A DNA stretch of 64,000 nucleotides from Paradesertivirga sp036399495 (GCA_036399495.1 DASWMZ010000127.1:44144-108143); one strand, 5' to 3'. Shown: positions 35,748-45,647, numbered from the stretch's first letter. Numbers and translations are program-made. Notes: generated from the letters alone by a model not told the origin.

Positions 35748-36407
35748 ATGGCAATACCCAAAACGATATACCAAACTTTCAAAACTGAAAAGCTGCCCCT
35801 GATAGTCAGGTGGCACATTAAAAGATTCAGAAAAAATAATCCAGATTATGATTATCAGTTTTATGATGATAAGCGAATTGAATCATTTTTTTCAGAGGAA
35901 TTTTCAGAGGATGTTTTAAAGGCCTATAAAAGATTAGATATCGGAGCCGCGAAGGCAGATATGTTTAGGTATGCAGTGCTTTATAAAAAGGGTGGGATGT
36001 ATCTTGATATCGACAGTCATATAAATTGCTGTTTGAGTGATTTTATCAAGCCCGATGATAAAGCTATTATATCACCTGAAGGAAACCCAAATTTATTCGT
36101 TCAATGGGCACTTATTTATGAAGCGAATCATCCTTTTCTGAAAAAAGCGCTTGAATTAATTTTAGAGAATATTAAAGTAAACCGGTTCCCTCATGACGTA
36201 CATTCGATGACGGGACCAACCGTTTATACCCACGCAATCAAAGAGTGTTTGAAGGAAAATCCATTAATACCCTATAGGTTGATAGGAGTGGATTATGAAG
36301 GTTGTTTAACTTTCAAATATAAATGGGGCAAGTTTTTTCTATACAAGGGAAAAGATCATTGGAAAGAACAACAGTTAACACGACCAGTTTTGAAACCTGA
36401 AATATGA
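35748..36407 (+). CDS. Glycosyltransferase family 32 (OCH1-like)
   Basis: A 219-residue transferase of the GT32 type. It has IPKTIYQTFKTEKLP at the N-terminus, the GAAKADMFRYAVLYKKGGMYLDIDSH block with the metal-binding DxD (D87 and D89), and MTGPTVYTHAI near residue 156. GT32 enzymes add hexoses to surface glycans; donor and acceptor are not predictable here. It opens a run of four same-strand glycosyltransferases, overlapping the next gene by 4 bases (ATGA). Confidence 0.88.
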   Translation: MAIPKTIYQTFKTEKLPLIVRWHIKRFRKNNPDYDYQFYDDKRIESFFSEEFSEDVLKAYKRLDIGAAKADMFRYAVLYKKGGMYLDIDSHINCCLSDFIKPDDKAIISPEGNPNLFVQWALIYEANHPFLKKALELILENIKVNRFPHDVHSMTGPTVYTHAIKECLKENPLIPYRLIGVDYEGCLTFKYKWGKFFLYKGKDHWKEQQLTRPVLKPEI

Positions 36408-37282
36408 AAGTAGCGGGCTTTACTTTTATTAGAAATGCTGTAAAAAACGATTACCCTATTGTGGAGGCAATCCTATCTATCCTTCCTTTATGTGATGAAT
36501 TTGTTGTGGCGGTTGGGAATTCGGAAGATGAAACGGAAAACCTTATTAGGTCCATTGACTCTCCTAAAATAAGAATTTTAAATACGGTGTGGGACGATTC
36601 TATCAGAGAAGGGGGTGCGGTATTTGCTGCGGAGACTGACAAAGCATTTAAGGCGATATCTCCAGAGATGGATTGGGCTTTTTATATACAGGGTGATGAA
36701 TGTGTTCATGAGAAATACCACAAAATAATAAGAGAAGAATTAATCGACAATTTACAGCACAATGAAATTGAGGGCCTACTTTTTAAGTATAAACATTTTT
36801 ATGGCTCCTATGATTTTTATGGAGATTCCAGACAGTGGTATCGACGAGAGATAAGGATTGTCAGAAATAGCCCATTTGTAAAATCGTTCCGTGATGCTCA
36901 AGGGTTTAGATGGAACGGTCGAAAATTGAAAGTTAAATTAATCGATGCATATATTTATCATTATGGGTGGGTTAAACCCCCACAGGGATTAGTTCGAAAA
37001 GGAATTAACTTTAAATTATTTTACAACAGAGATGCAGCGTTCAGAGAAGTCAGAGAAGACGAAAATTTTGACTATGGCAATGCAGGCAGACTTAGGAAAT
37101 TTGAAGGAACTCATCCTTGTGTTATATCAGACCGCATCAAAGCAGCCAATTGGCCATTCAATAATGATCTCACAAAAGTAAGAAGTACACAACCACTGCG
37201 TAAGCAAATTTTACAGAAAATTTATGAGTGTACCGGTTGGAGGATTGGAGAATATAGAAACTATACTATTGTAAAGCGTTGA
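36404..37282 (+). CDS. Glycosyltransferase family 2-like protein
   Basis: A 292-residue GT-A type protein. The N-terminus MKVAGFTFIRNAVKNDYPIV and the segment DEFVVAVGNSEDETENLI (near 32-49) match family 2 transferases. IQGDECVHEKYHK (near 94) takes the place of the usual DxD acidic site. The middle and end (GSYDFYGDSRQWYRREIRIV, YHYGWVKPP) are typical of a subgroup found in O-antigen clusters. Its stop codon overlaps the next start as TGATG. No membrane segment was seen. Confidence 0.8.
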   Translation: MKVAGFTFIRNAVKNDYPIVEAILSILPLCDEFVVAVGNSEDETENLIRSIDSPKIRILNTVWDDSIREGGAVFAAETDKAFKAISPEMDWAFYIQGDECVHEKYHKIIREELIDNLQHNEIEGLLFKYKHFYGSYDFYGDSRQWYRREIRIVRNSPFVKSFRDAQGFRWNGRKLKVKLIDAYIYHYGWVKPPQGLVRKGINFKLFYNRDAAFREVREDENFDYGNAGRLRKFEGTHPCVISDRIKAANWPFNNDLTKVRSTQPLRKQILQKIYECTGWRIGEYRNYTIVKR

Positions 37283-38250
37283 TGCATATATTGATAAATA
37301 GAACTGATGCAATTGGAGATGTGATTTTAACATTGCCAATGTGTGGCTTGATTAAGAAGCACTTGAATCCGGTTAAAATAAGTTTTCTAGGCAATAGTTA
37401 TACAAGAGATATTATACTATCAAGCGAATATGTAGACAACTTCGTAAATGTTGACAAATGGAATAAAATCAGCGATAGAGAAGTAGTACATGAATTAAAG
37501 GCTTTAAATTTTGATGCGGTTCTTCATGTTCTTCCTCAAAAACGGATCGCCAGATTGACAAAAATGGCTGGTATCAAATTAAGGATAGGAACAAAAAATA
37601 GGATATACCACTGGTTTACCTGTAATAAACTCGTCCGATTGAGTAGAAAAAACTCAGATTTACATGAAGCGCAATTGAATATTTTGTTGCTGAAAACATT
37701 AGGCCTTCAGGTAAAGTATCAGAGAAGCGAGCTGCCTCTATATTATGGTTTATCAAGGATATCCCCACTTACACACGATCAAAAAGTATTGCTTACAACG
37801 GGAAAATTCAATTTATTAATACATCCCAAATCTAGAGGCAATGGCCGCGAATGGAGCTTAGATAGTTATAAAGACTTGATTGATTCATTAGATCCCGACC
37901 GATATCAAATATTTATTACCGGCTCTGAAAACGAAAAAGTGTTTCTAACTAATTGGATTAAAACTCTTAAAAATGTAATAGATGTTACAGGGCAATTTTC
38001 GCTGGTAGAATTTATTTCATTTGTAAAAAACTCCGACGGATTGCTAGCTTCTGGCACTGGTCCTGTTCATCTTGCTGCAGCATTAGGAATTAATTCCTTG
38101 GGATTATATCCGAATAAAAGGCCCATTCATGCTGGTAGGTGGGCTCCTTTAGGAGTTAAGGCTTCCACAATAACTAGTGAGGGTGCGGAGCTACAAAGTA
38201 TTTCACCTCTACATGTTAAGAATATTATAAATAGCTGGAGAAAAGAATAG
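37282..38250 (+). CDS. Glycosyltransferase family 9 (heptosyltransferase-like)
   Basis: A 322-residue GT-B protein. Its N-terminus ILINRTDAIGDVILTLPM and the C-terminal donor-site segment SDGLLASGTGPVHLAAALG (near 254-272) are hallmarks of ADP-heptose:LPS heptosyltransferases (GT9). ATG 37282 overlaps the preceding stop; a TTG one codon earlier is also possible. In this phylum GT9 enzymes may use sugars other than heptose. It is followed closely by a GT4 gene. Confidence 0.88.
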   Translation: MHILINRTDAIGDVILTLPMCGLIKKHLNPVKISFLGNSYTRDIILSSEYVDNFVNVDKWNKISDREVVHELKALNFDAVLHVLPQKRIARLTKMAGIKLRIGTKNRIYHWFTCNKLVRLSRKNSDLHEAQLNILLLKTLGLQVKYQRSELPLYYGLSRISPLTHDQKVLLTTGKFNLLIHPKSRGNGREWSLDSYKDLIDSLDPDRYQIFITGSENEKVFLTNWIKTLKNVIDVTGQFSLVEFISFVKNSDGLLASGTGPVHLAAALGINSLGLYPNKRPIHAGRWAPLGVKASTITSEGAELQSISPLHVKNIINSWRKE

Positions 38251-38253
38251 GGT

Positions 38254-39318
38254 ATGGTCTCGGCATTGATTACTTTAGATTCCTTAAAAAATCGTAATAC
38301 GGGGCTATATTTTTTTGCTAAAAGTCTGGGACTAGCCCTCGCAAAGATTGTAAGCAAAAAAGAGTCTCATATCGATCTCACATTTTATATAAATAGTGAA
38401 AGCAGTAGCATATTTGGGTCTAAAGTCAAAATCCTTAAATATTCAAAACTTCATCAATGGTATTTTTCACAGAGTGAGAATTTTGATATTACTCATTTTA
38501 CCGATCAAATCTGCCGTCTTCCGCCTCATAAGCTAAGTGGTAAGAAAGTGCTAACTATACATGATCTAAATCTGCTTCACGAAACCGGAACTCTTTCCAG
38601 AAAAGGGAAATCGAAACTTTCGAAACTTGCCGAAAATATTGCCCAATGTGATAAAATAGTGGCAATTTCTAAATTTGTGGAAGACGATATAAACCGATAT
38701 TTTCCAGAATCAAAAGGAAAAACACAAGTGATTTACAATGGCGCTGATAAACTCTCGGTTAAAGAGCATTATCTACCACATGACGTTCCAAAAAATCCTT
38801 TTCTATTCTCAATTGGAGAAATACTCCCCAAAAAAAATTTTCATATATTACCTTCGCTACTTCACCAAAACAACTACGAAATTATTATCGCGGGCAGAGA
38901 GAATAGCAAAGCTTATCGTGAGAAGATATTAAAAGAGGCTGCTCTTACTCCAGATCGTGTTAGACTTTTAGGGCCGATAAATGACGAGGACAAGGCTTGG
39001 TATTATGCAAATTGCGCCGCCTTTGTATTTCCTTCAATCGCAGAAGGATTTGGATTGCCAGTTATAGAAGCCATGCACTTTGGAAAACCCGTTTTTCTGT
39101 CAAACCTTACTGCCTTGCCTGAAATTGGCGCTGATGCTGCTTACTACTTCAAGAGCTTTGACCCAAACCATATGAGAGAAGTATTAAAAAATGGAATGAC
39201 TGACTATGAAACGAATCCTCAACGTAAAAAGACAGTAATTGAAAGAGCAAGTTATTTTACTTGGGAAAGAGCCGCCGCTCAGTATTTGATGTTATATGAA
39301 CAAATTTTGAAAGAATAA
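38254..39318 (+). CDS. Glycosyltransferase family 4
   Basis: A 354-residue GT-B retaining transferase. The donor-binding C-terminal half has FLFSIGEILPKKNFHILPSL (near 187) and the E-x7-E signature FPSIAEGFGLPVIEAMHFGKP (shown as its span near 262-282). It ends the four-gene + strand run that begins with GT32. It is convergent with another GT4 gene one base away. Confidence 0.9.
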   Translation: MVSALITLDSLKNRNTGLYFFAKSLGLALAKIVSKKESHIDLTFYINSESSSIFGSKVKILKYSKLHQWYFSQSENFDITHFTDQICRLPPHKLSGKKVLTIHDLNLLHETGTLSRKGKSKLSKLAENIAQCDKIVAISKFVEDDINRYFPESKGKTQVIYNGADKLSVKEHYLPHDVPKNPFLFSIGEILPKKNFHILPSLLHQNNYEIIIAGRENSKAYREKILKEAALTPDRVRLLGPINDEDKAWYYANCAAFVFPSIAEGFGLPVIEAMHFGKPVFLSNLTALPEIGADAAYYFKSFDPNHMREVLKNGMTDYETNPQRKKTVIERASYFTWERAAAQYLMLYEQILKE

Positions 39319-39319
39319 G

Positions 39320-40555
39320 TTAAAGCCTTTCTATCTTGGATTTGAAAAGACTGACAATATTGTTCCACTCATAGTTTTCATCCACATAATTTTTACCGGC
39401 AATTCCCATCTTCCGACTCAAAACTTTATCAGTCAATAGTTTATCAACAGCATTTTCAAAATCTTTGTAGCCTCTGTAGCTGAACCCGCCCTTACTTGAG
39501 TTCACGTGCTGTTTCAACACGGCACAATGTTCATTTACAATAACTGGTTTTTGTAACTTCATCGCTTCTAAGGTAACCATCGATAAGCTTTCATACTGTG
39601 ATGGCATAACTAATATTTCAGCTTGACTCAACGCATTAAATTTAACTTCTTCCGAGACAAAACCTAAAGGAATGATATCAGGATGTTGTGGTAAAGACAT
39701 AAATAATTGCCCTATCAGAACCAATTGTATGGAGTTGTTTTTTTTGTTATAGCGTTTGAAGTAATCAATTAATTTCTTGCATCCTTTACCCGCTTCAACC
39801 CTTCCAATGTAAATCAAATAATTTTTAGAAATTTGATATTCCTTTTTAATATTAATATAAGGTAGGTTAAGTGGAATCTCTACACCTACCCCGCCTATTG
39901 CAGCATCAATATGATCATTTTTGAATAGTTGATTCACAAATTTCTTTTCCCAAATCGTATTATAAATTATTGTCTTCGGTAGTCTGAACAACCGTTCAAA
40001 AAACGGAATGTAGATAGCATTTTCGTCGTGTGCAGTAGGTATTAAAATAGATTTTGAAGGAGCAATCTCAAGACCATTGATTGTAGGATAATAGAGATAG
40101 GTAAAAAATATTAGGGCCTTGTATTTTGCTTGATTTATTTCCAGATATGTGATTAGTTCGGGTGTTGCAGGGCCCTGCTGATATACCCATTGTTCAAAAT
40201 CTGATTTTTGTGGCTTTAGCGACGGAATCTTTTCTTCCAACCAATTAAGGATGGGCGTTTTCTTTAACGCTTTTTGCCAGATTTTTCTACGTCTAATGAA
40301 ATTATAAGTGGTTTTGTTTATCTGTCTGCTGGTAGCAGTAGGAAAGCGAAGGATATTTACATCGTTTAAGATGCTCCTACCTTCAGAATAGTGATTATCC
40401 CAGGTGAGATAGGTCAAAGCGCACGAGGTTAAAACATCTACATCATAAAAACTCGTTAATTTTTCTGCCATTAATCTGCAATGCTGCTCAGCCCCGCCGT
40501 TTACTTCAAGTCCATACCTTTGAACAATGAATGCAATTTTCGATTTTTGCTGCAT
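39320..40555 (-). CDS. Glycosyltransferase family 4
   Basis: A 411-residue GT4. The N-terminal acceptor domain starts KIAFIVQRYGLEVNGGAEQH, with the glycine-rich loop of the family. The C-terminal domain has YLIYIGRVEAGKGCKKLID (near 253) and VMPSQYESLSMVTLEAMKL (near 322) with the two conserved glutamates. It follows the remnant of another glycosyltransferase gene by 2 bases on the same strand. Sugar specificity is unknown. Confidence 0.88.
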   Translation of the reverse strand: MQQKSKIAFIVQRYGLEVNGGAEQHCRLMAEKLTSFYDVDVLTSCALTYLTWDNHYSEGRSILNDVNILRFPTATSRQINKTTYNFIRRRKIWQKALKKTPILNWLEEKIPSLKPQKSDFEQWVYQQGPATPELITYLEINQAKYKALIFFTYLYYPTINGLEIAPSKSILIPTAHDENAIYIPFFERLFRLPKTIIYNTIWEKKFVNQLFKNDHIDAAIGGVGVEIPLNLPYINIKKEYQISKNYLIYIGRVEAGKGCKKLIDYFKRYNKKNNSIQLVLIGQLFMSLPQHPDIIPLGFVSEEVKFNALSQAEILVMPSQYESLSMVTLEAMKLQKPVIVNEHCAVLKQHVNSSKGGFSYRGYKDFENAVDKLLTDKVLSRKMGIAGKNYVDENYEWNNIVSLFKSKIERL

Positions 40556-40556
40556 T

Positions 40557-41014
40557 TTATGTTGTTTTGAACTTTTTCTTGAATATTCTAAGCATGTATC
40601 TCATCCATATATCAGTGGTCCAAAAATGTTTCAGAATCAGTAGCGAAATATTCTTTTTCAATAGTTTATCCTGCAGGCGTGTCGAGATGCGAGATATAAT
40701 ATGATCCTTGAATATGAATTTGATACGCTCTCCGCTCCAGCATTCCATATTTAGTACGGAATCTGCAGATACTTTTTGAAATAGATGCGCTATAAAACGT
40801 TGCCTGTTGCTGCATTCCTAATTTTGCCATTTTACGAAGTCACGTAGCCAGCACATTTTACTTCCTTTGTAAAGTACGCTACCCTAATAAATAGAATCCG
40901 GTTCCTCAGTTCTCCAGCCATTTAAAAGTTGCAATAATGATTGTAAAGGGAGGTTTTTTCCACGTTTGTATCACTTATTAATTTGGCTTCTGCTTCAGTG
41001 AAATTTTTCTGCAT
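40557..41014 (-). pseudogene. Decayed glycosyltransferase family 2 gene
   Basis: No continuous frame exists, but family 2 pieces appear in order on the minus strand. A start lies at 41014 (MQKNFTEAEAKLISDTNVEK). One base shift away, in a run of six A, comes PPFTIIIATFK (complement of 40953-40921), the classic GT2 N-terminal strand. Then, in a third frame, comes LRNRILFIRVAYFTKEV, like the first helix. After a large loss of the middle, a 63-residue open stretch (40748-40557) ends FKKKFKTT and reads like a transferase tail. This looks like a relic with frameshifts and an internal deletion. Confidence 0.55.
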
Positions 41015-41129
41015 TGATACAAATCTAGATTTAAACCTTTAATTGTATATTCTAAAATACTAATATCTCTTACAGAAACTCTCGAAGCAAATCATTAAGG
41101 CAATTTCGAGCGTAAAGTTTAGAAATGTG

Positions 41130-41137
41130 TAGCTTTG
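41130..41137 (+). promoter_or_regulatory. -7 promoter element for the ABC exporter gene
   Basis: TAGCTTTG matches TAnnTTTG, 9 bases before ATG 41146, giving a near-leaderless mRNA. No clear -33 TTG is present at the 19-base distance. Confidence 0.5.
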
Positions 41138-41145
41138 CAAGCTAG

Positions 41146-42972
41146 ATGAAAACTTATTTCAGATTACTATCCTTCGCTAAGCCGTTTGAAAAATTTGCCC
41201 TTCCTTTTATTCCTTTAACTGTTTTGGCGATAATTTTTAATACACTCAACCTTGCGTTACTGGCACCACTTTTAGATACACTTTTTTCCGGAAAAAGGTA
41301 TATTAGTGCCACTGCATCTGCTCCATCTCTTTGGAATATTCTAGGTACGTTTAATTATTATGTTAATTATTCAATAACTCAATTTGGAAAGTTTGATACG
41401 CTAAAGTTTGTATGTATTGCCATTGTTATTTCCGTTTTCCTGGCTAATGTCTTCAAATACTTTTCTCAAAGAATAATTGAGAATTTAAGAATTTATACCT
41501 TATTGAACATCCGAAAAACAATCTTTTCTAATGTAATGGATCTCCATGTAGGATTTTTTAATAATGAGAGAAAAGGAGACATTATTTCAAAAATTGCTTC
41601 AGATGTACAAGTAGTCCAATTTTCTGTTACCAATACCTTACAAATTGTTTTTCGTGAGCCTCTACAGCTTATCGCATACATTGTAATGCTTTTCTCAATA
41701 TCAGTGCAGTTAACGCTATATTCATTATTGGTTATACCTGTAACCGCTTTTATTATTGCGCAAATTGTAGGGAAGTTAAAGAAGCAGGCGACTGCATCGC
41801 ATGAATCTTTCAGTACAATGATCAGTACATTAGATGAAGCCTTGTCAGGCATTAAAATAATTAAGGCTTTTAATGCCACAAATATTATCAAACAGAGGTT
41901 TGATAATGAAAACAAGAAATATTCTAAGTTATCCCGGTCCATGTCGGCCAGGCAACAACTTGCTTCTCCTGTATCGGAGTTTATGGGTGTAACAATGGTT
42001 GCCTGTATAGTACTTTATGGAGGTTACTTAATTATTTCAGGCGATACGATTTCTTCGCTGACTGCTTCCGATTTTATTACTTACATCGCTATATTTTCTC
42101 AGGTATTACGGCCGGCAAAAGCGATTACAGATTCGTTTAGCAATATACATTCAGGCCTTGCAGCCGGCGAACGAGTTTTAGGGCTTATAGATGAAAAGCC
42201 GGCTATAGTTAATAAGCCTAAACCCTTGATCATCGATCACTTTAATGATAAAATTATTTTTGATAATATTACTTTCAGTTATGGAGAACGCGAGATTTTA
42301 AAGAATATAAATCTTACAGTTCAACGAGGAGAAACCGTAGCATTAGTTGGTCCGTCAGGAGGAGGTAAATCTACGTTAATGGATCTTTTGCCTCGTTTTA
42401 TAGAACCAAAAGAGGGGAAGATATTTTTTGATGGTATTGACATACAAGATATTTCGATGGAATCACTAAGATCTCAAATGGGTTTCGTTAACCAGGAGTC
42501 GATTTTATTTAATGATACCATTTTTAATAATATAGCTTTTGGAAGGCTTAATGCCACATTAGAGGAAGTTGAAGCAGCAGCACGTATTGCTAATGCACAT
42601 GAATTTATAATTAAAACGTCTGATGGTTATCAAACGAGTGTAGGTGATCGAGGGATTAAATTATCCGGAGGACAAAAACAACGTATAAGCATAGCACGTG
42701 CGGTTTTATGCAATCCGCCTATTATGTTACTTGACGAAGCTACATCCGCTTTGGATACAGAATCTGAAAAACTGGTTCAGGATGCCTTAAATAAGTTGAT
42801 GGAAAACCGCACCTCCTTAATTATTGCGCATCGTTTAAGTACAATTAAAAGCGCAGATAGAATACTGGTACTTGATTCAGGTGAAATTATTGAGCAGGGA
42901 TCGCATAGTGAGTTAATTCAACTTAACGGTTTATACCGTAAGCTAGTTGAGATGCAGGCATTTAATGATTAG
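41146..42972 (+). CDS. ABC exporter, fused permease and ATPase (MsbA-like)
   Basis: A half-transporter of 608 residues that would act as a homodimer. Six membrane helices span about residues 15-340, and the ATPase domain follows. Walker A is GPSGGGKSTLMDLL (near 402), the signature is LSGGQKQRISIARAVL and Walker B is IMLLDEATSALD. The H-loop is IIAHRLSTI. MsbA-type exporters flip lipid A or lipid-linked glycans; its place inside a glycosyltransferase island suggests a lipid-linked surface glycan. The next gene follows at 2 bases. Confidence 0.9.
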   Translation: MKTYFRLLSFAKPFEKFALPFIPLTVLAIIFNTLNLALLAPLLDTLFSGKRYISATASAPSLWNILGTFNYYVNYSITQFGKFDTLKFVCIAIVISVFLANVFKYFSQRIIENLRIYTLLNIRKTIFSNVMDLHVGFFNNERKGDIISKIASDVQVVQFSVTNTLQIVFREPLQLIAYIVMLFSISVQLTLYSLLVIPVTAFIIAQIVGKLKKQATASHESFSTMISTLDEALSGIKIIKAFNATNIIKQRFDNENKKYSKLSRSMSARQQLASPVSEFMGVTMVACIVLYGGYLIISGDTISSLTASDFITYIAIFSQVLRPAKAITDSFSNIHSGLAAGERVLGLIDEKPAIVNKPKPLIIDHFNDKIIFDNITFSYGEREILKNINLTVQRGETVALVGPSGGGKSTLMDLLPRFIEPKEGKIFFDGIDIQDISMESLRSQMGFVNQESILFNDTIFNNIAFGRLNATLEEVEAAARIANAHEFIIKTSDGYQTSVGDRGIKLSGGQKQRISIARAVLCNPPIMLLDEATSALDTESEKLVQDALNKLMENRTSLIIAHRLSTIKSADRILVLDSGEIIEQGSHSELIQLNGLYRKLVEMQAFND

Positions 42973-42974
42973 CT

Positions 42975-43916
42975 ATGATAAGCAGTAATTTCACAAAAAA
43001 GAATTTTCTCAAGGCCCTTTATTTGAAGATCGCTGATCGAAGAGCGTATAAAAAGTATAAATTTCAACTTCAGGAAGAGAAATGGCGACGAAAAGCCGAT
43101 TTCTTTTCGGCTCACAACAGTAATAAATCCTTAAGGGATCTTAAAGGACTCGAAACCATTGGGGTTGTGCACAGTGGTAACTCAGGAGATATCATTTATT
43201 CTTTGCCTTCGCTTTTAAAGATAAATGAATTAACCGGTCGAAAGTTCAATTTTCTTTTGAAGCTTAATCAGCCCCATAATATAGGAGAACATTATTCTCA
43301 TCCTTTAGGGCAAGTTATGTTAAATGAAAAGATGATAGCCATGTTAACGCCATTACTTGAATCACAGGAATATATTGAAAAGTGTGAGGTTTATTATGAC
43401 CAAGTAATTGATATTGATTTGGATGGTTTTAGAAAAGCGGGTATCTTATTAGACCGTGGTGATATTGGAAGATGGTGTGGCTATACGATCGGCATTAATC
43501 CTGACTTATATATTCCTTGGTTAAGTGTTGAGCCCGACATAGCTTTCAACGGTAGTATAGTTATTAGTAGAAGTGAAAGGTATAGAAATTCCTGTATTGA
43601 TTATTCTTTTATTGCAAAGTATGAAAAAGTGTTTTTTGTAGGAGTAAAAGCAGAGTATGATGACCTTAAAAAACTACTTCCGACGATTAAATGGATTGAA
43701 CTTCAAGATTTTCTTAAGCTTGCCCAAATAATCGCCGGCTGCAAACTATTTATCGGTAATCAATCTTTTCCGTTTTCTATTGCTGAGGGGCTGAAGGTGC
43801 CACGGGTGTTAGAGACATACGCTTTTTCTCCAAATGTTGTACCGCAAGGTCCCAACGGGTACGATTTTTATTTTCAGAACCATTTTGAAGATTTGGTTAG
43901 CAGTCTTTATGAATAA
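42975..43916 (+). CDS. Heptosyltransferase-like (GT-B fold) protein of unclear family
   Basis: A 313-residue soluble protein I cannot place firmly. A basic helical N-terminus (about 1-45, many Lys/Arg and aromatic residues) precedes GVVHSGNSGDIIYSLPSLLK (near 63), which parallels the phosphate-binding start of GT9 enzymes. LFIGNQSFPFSIAEGLKVPRV (near 258) parallels the GT9 donor site SGTGPVHLAAALG. This suggests a distant heptosyltransferase-like GT-B enzyme. It is 2 bases after the ABC exporter, and its end overlaps the DUF5672 gene by 8 bases. Confidence 0.6.
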   Translation: MISSNFTKKNFLKALYLKIADRRAYKKYKFQLQEEKWRRKADFFSAHNSNKSLRDLKGLETIGVVHSGNSGDIIYSLPSLLKINELTGRKFNFLLKLNQPHNIGEHYSHPLGQVMLNEKMIAMLTPLLESQEYIEKCEVYYDQVIDIDLDGFRKAGILLDRGDIGRWCGYTIGINPDLYIPWLSVEPDIAFNGSIVISRSERYRNSCIDYSFIAKYEKVFFVGVKAEYDDLKKLLPTIKWIELQDFLKLAQIIAGCKLFIGNQSFPFSIAEGLKVPRVLETYAFSPNVVPQGPNGYDFYFQNHFEDLVSSLYE

Positions 43917-44715
43917 AAGCCCTGTTGCAGTTATAATTCCTTTTTATAAGCCCAACTTAACTAGGTTAGAGGAAACTGCTTTCTTACAGTGTTTTAAAGT
44001 TCTTTCCACCTATCCGATCATTTGTTTAAAGCCTCAAACATTAACACTGCCGGAGATTACTCATTCTAATGATTTTGCAAAGGTTATAAGCTTTGACGAC
44101 AGATATTTTAATAGTATCCAGGGCTATAATGAATTAATGCTTGATTCAAGCTTTTATAAGCAGTTACTTGATTATGAATTTATTTTGATATACCAGCTTG
44201 ACGCTTTTGTTTTTAGAGATGAGCTTTTGTTTTGGTGCGAAAAGAAATTTGATTATGTGGGCGCACCCTGGCTTAGACATCGTGATTACCCGGATCTTAT
44301 AAAGAAGATTAAATCCAAGTTTCAAGCGTATTTCGACATAAAGCTCAACAAGCGTATCAATGGTGTTCCAACTAATATGCAATTCGAGAATAAAGTGGGT
44401 AATGGCGGGTTTTCATTAAGGAGAGTAAGCAAGTTTTATGAATTATCTTTGCAGTATGATGAAAAAATAAGGCATTATAATACGCAGTCTGATCATCGGT
44501 ATCATGAAGATGTTTTTTGGAGTATTGAAGTAAATCGATACAAAAAGAATTTAGTGATTCCTTATTATAAAACTGCTCTTAAATTCTCTTTCGAAAATTC
44601 GCCCGAGCGGTCATTGTTGCTTAATGGCGGTAAGCTCCCATTCGGGTGCCATGCATGGGACAAACATATTGCTTTTTGGAGCCCTTACTTTAAGGATCAG
44701 GGTGTTGATCTTTAA
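43909..44715 (+). CDS. DUF5672 family protein (putative glycosyltransferase)
   Basis: A 268-residue protein from ATG 43909, which overlaps the preceding stop codon (ATGAATAA). An earlier in-frame ATG would add 25 residues read through the upstream gene and is rejected. Features are VAVIIPFYKPNLTRLEE at the start, LIYQLDAFVFRDELLFWC (near 96) with an acidic site, YVGAPWL, VGNGGFSLRRVSKF (near 160) and HEDVFWS (near 200). These match DUF5672, thought to be GT-A-like sugar transferases. It converges with the next gene with a 4-base overlap. Confidence 0.8.
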   Translation: MNKSPVAVIIPFYKPNLTRLEETAFLQCFKVLSTYPIICLKPQTLTLPEITHSNDFAKVISFDDRYFNSIQGYNELMLDSSFYKQLLDYEFILIYQLDAFVFRDELLFWCEKKFDYVGAPWLRHRDYPDLIKKIKSKFQAYFDIKLNKRINGVPTNMQFENKVGNGGFSLRRVSKFYELSLQYDEKIRHYNTQSDHRYHEDVFWSIEVNRYKKNLVIPYYKTALKFSFENSPERSLLLNGGKLPFGCHAWDKHIAFWSPYFKDQGVDL

Positions 44716-45623
44716 GTAATAATAGTCAGTTTCTTAAGCCCCTTTATCCATGCTTTAAATAAATAATAGCAAAGCTTAGCTCTAAGCCTCCACGTTATCA
44801 CGTTTGAAGTATTACCCTCAAATAGAGCCTCAAATAAAATTCTTAGAGGTATTCTAAATTGTATTAACGTCTTTAAGAGTTCTTTGAAACGTCTTCTTTC
44901 AATAACTCTACATTCTTTATCAGTCAATCCTTCAAGGTTGAGCGGAAGCTTAGCTGCCCATTTTTTTTGCAGCCGGATGCTTTCATAAAGCCATTCTTTC
45001 TCAAAGTTCCCTTCAGAGAAGTGTTCAATTAAAATATTGTAAGTCACGGCTACACTATGTGTTAGATTTACACTTAGCGAAAAATCCAGGTCATACCCGT
45101 GGAAACCTTGAAGCATGTCTTCATCGAACGCATGTTGTTCTAATACTTTTATTGTGGTACACAATAAGACACCATCTAAAGTAGCTACTTTCGAGAGTTG
45201 CGCATCTTCAGGATTCGAATATAAATGCTTTGCATTTTTATCAGAGAACTTATGATGTTGAATTAAATTAAAGTAATGAAGAATTTTACCCGGTAATCCC
45301 GGATGACCCCATCCTGATGGTATAAAAGGTTGATAACTTGTTCCTGCAACACCAAGTAAGCCAAGTGATTGGTTTTTTTCAAAAATGTCTATTACTAACC
45401 TACCCCAATTGCGTGTCCTAATTACAATATCTTCATGTAAAAAGCATACTATCTCATAAATAGCTTTCTTAGAGCATTTATTATAAACAGAACATATTCC
45501 GTATTTACCTTGTGAATTGTCAAAACTTATTATTTCATAAGTAACTCCAATTGTTTCGTCAATATTTCGCGTTACAGCATCTAAAAGATGGTTCTTTGCA
45601 GAAGAGATAATAATCGAAATCAT
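44712..45623 (-). CDS. Glycosyltransferase family 2-like (StrF-domain type)
   Basis: A 303-residue GT-A-like protein. MISIIISSAKNHLLDAVTRN at the start, VCFLHEDIVIRTRNWG (near 82) where HED replaces DxD, LGLLGVAGTSY, VATLDGVLLCT (near 155) and FHGYDLDFSLSV fit the StrF-type Glyco_tranf_2_5 group. These occur in polysaccharide loci; the sugar is unknown. It is downstream of the FkbM methyltransferase gene on the same strand, 24 bases away. Confidence 0.78.
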   Translation of the reverse strand: MISIIISSAKNHLLDAVTRNIDETIGVTYEIISFDNSQGKYGICSVYNKCSKKAIYEIVCFLHEDIVIRTRNWGRLVIDIFEKNQSLGLLGVAGTSYQPFIPSGWGHPGLPGKILHYFNLIQHHKFSDKNAKHLYSNPEDAQLSKVATLDGVLLCTTIKVLEQHAFDEDMLQGFHGYDLDFSLSVNLTHSVAVTYNILIEHFSEGNFEKEWLYESIRLQKKWAAKLPLNLEGLTDKECRVIERRRFKELLKTLIQFRIPLRILFEALFEGNTSNVITWRLRAKLCYYLFKAWIKGLKKLTIIT

Positions 45624-45647
45624 CTAGTATCACCGCTTTTAAATGTT

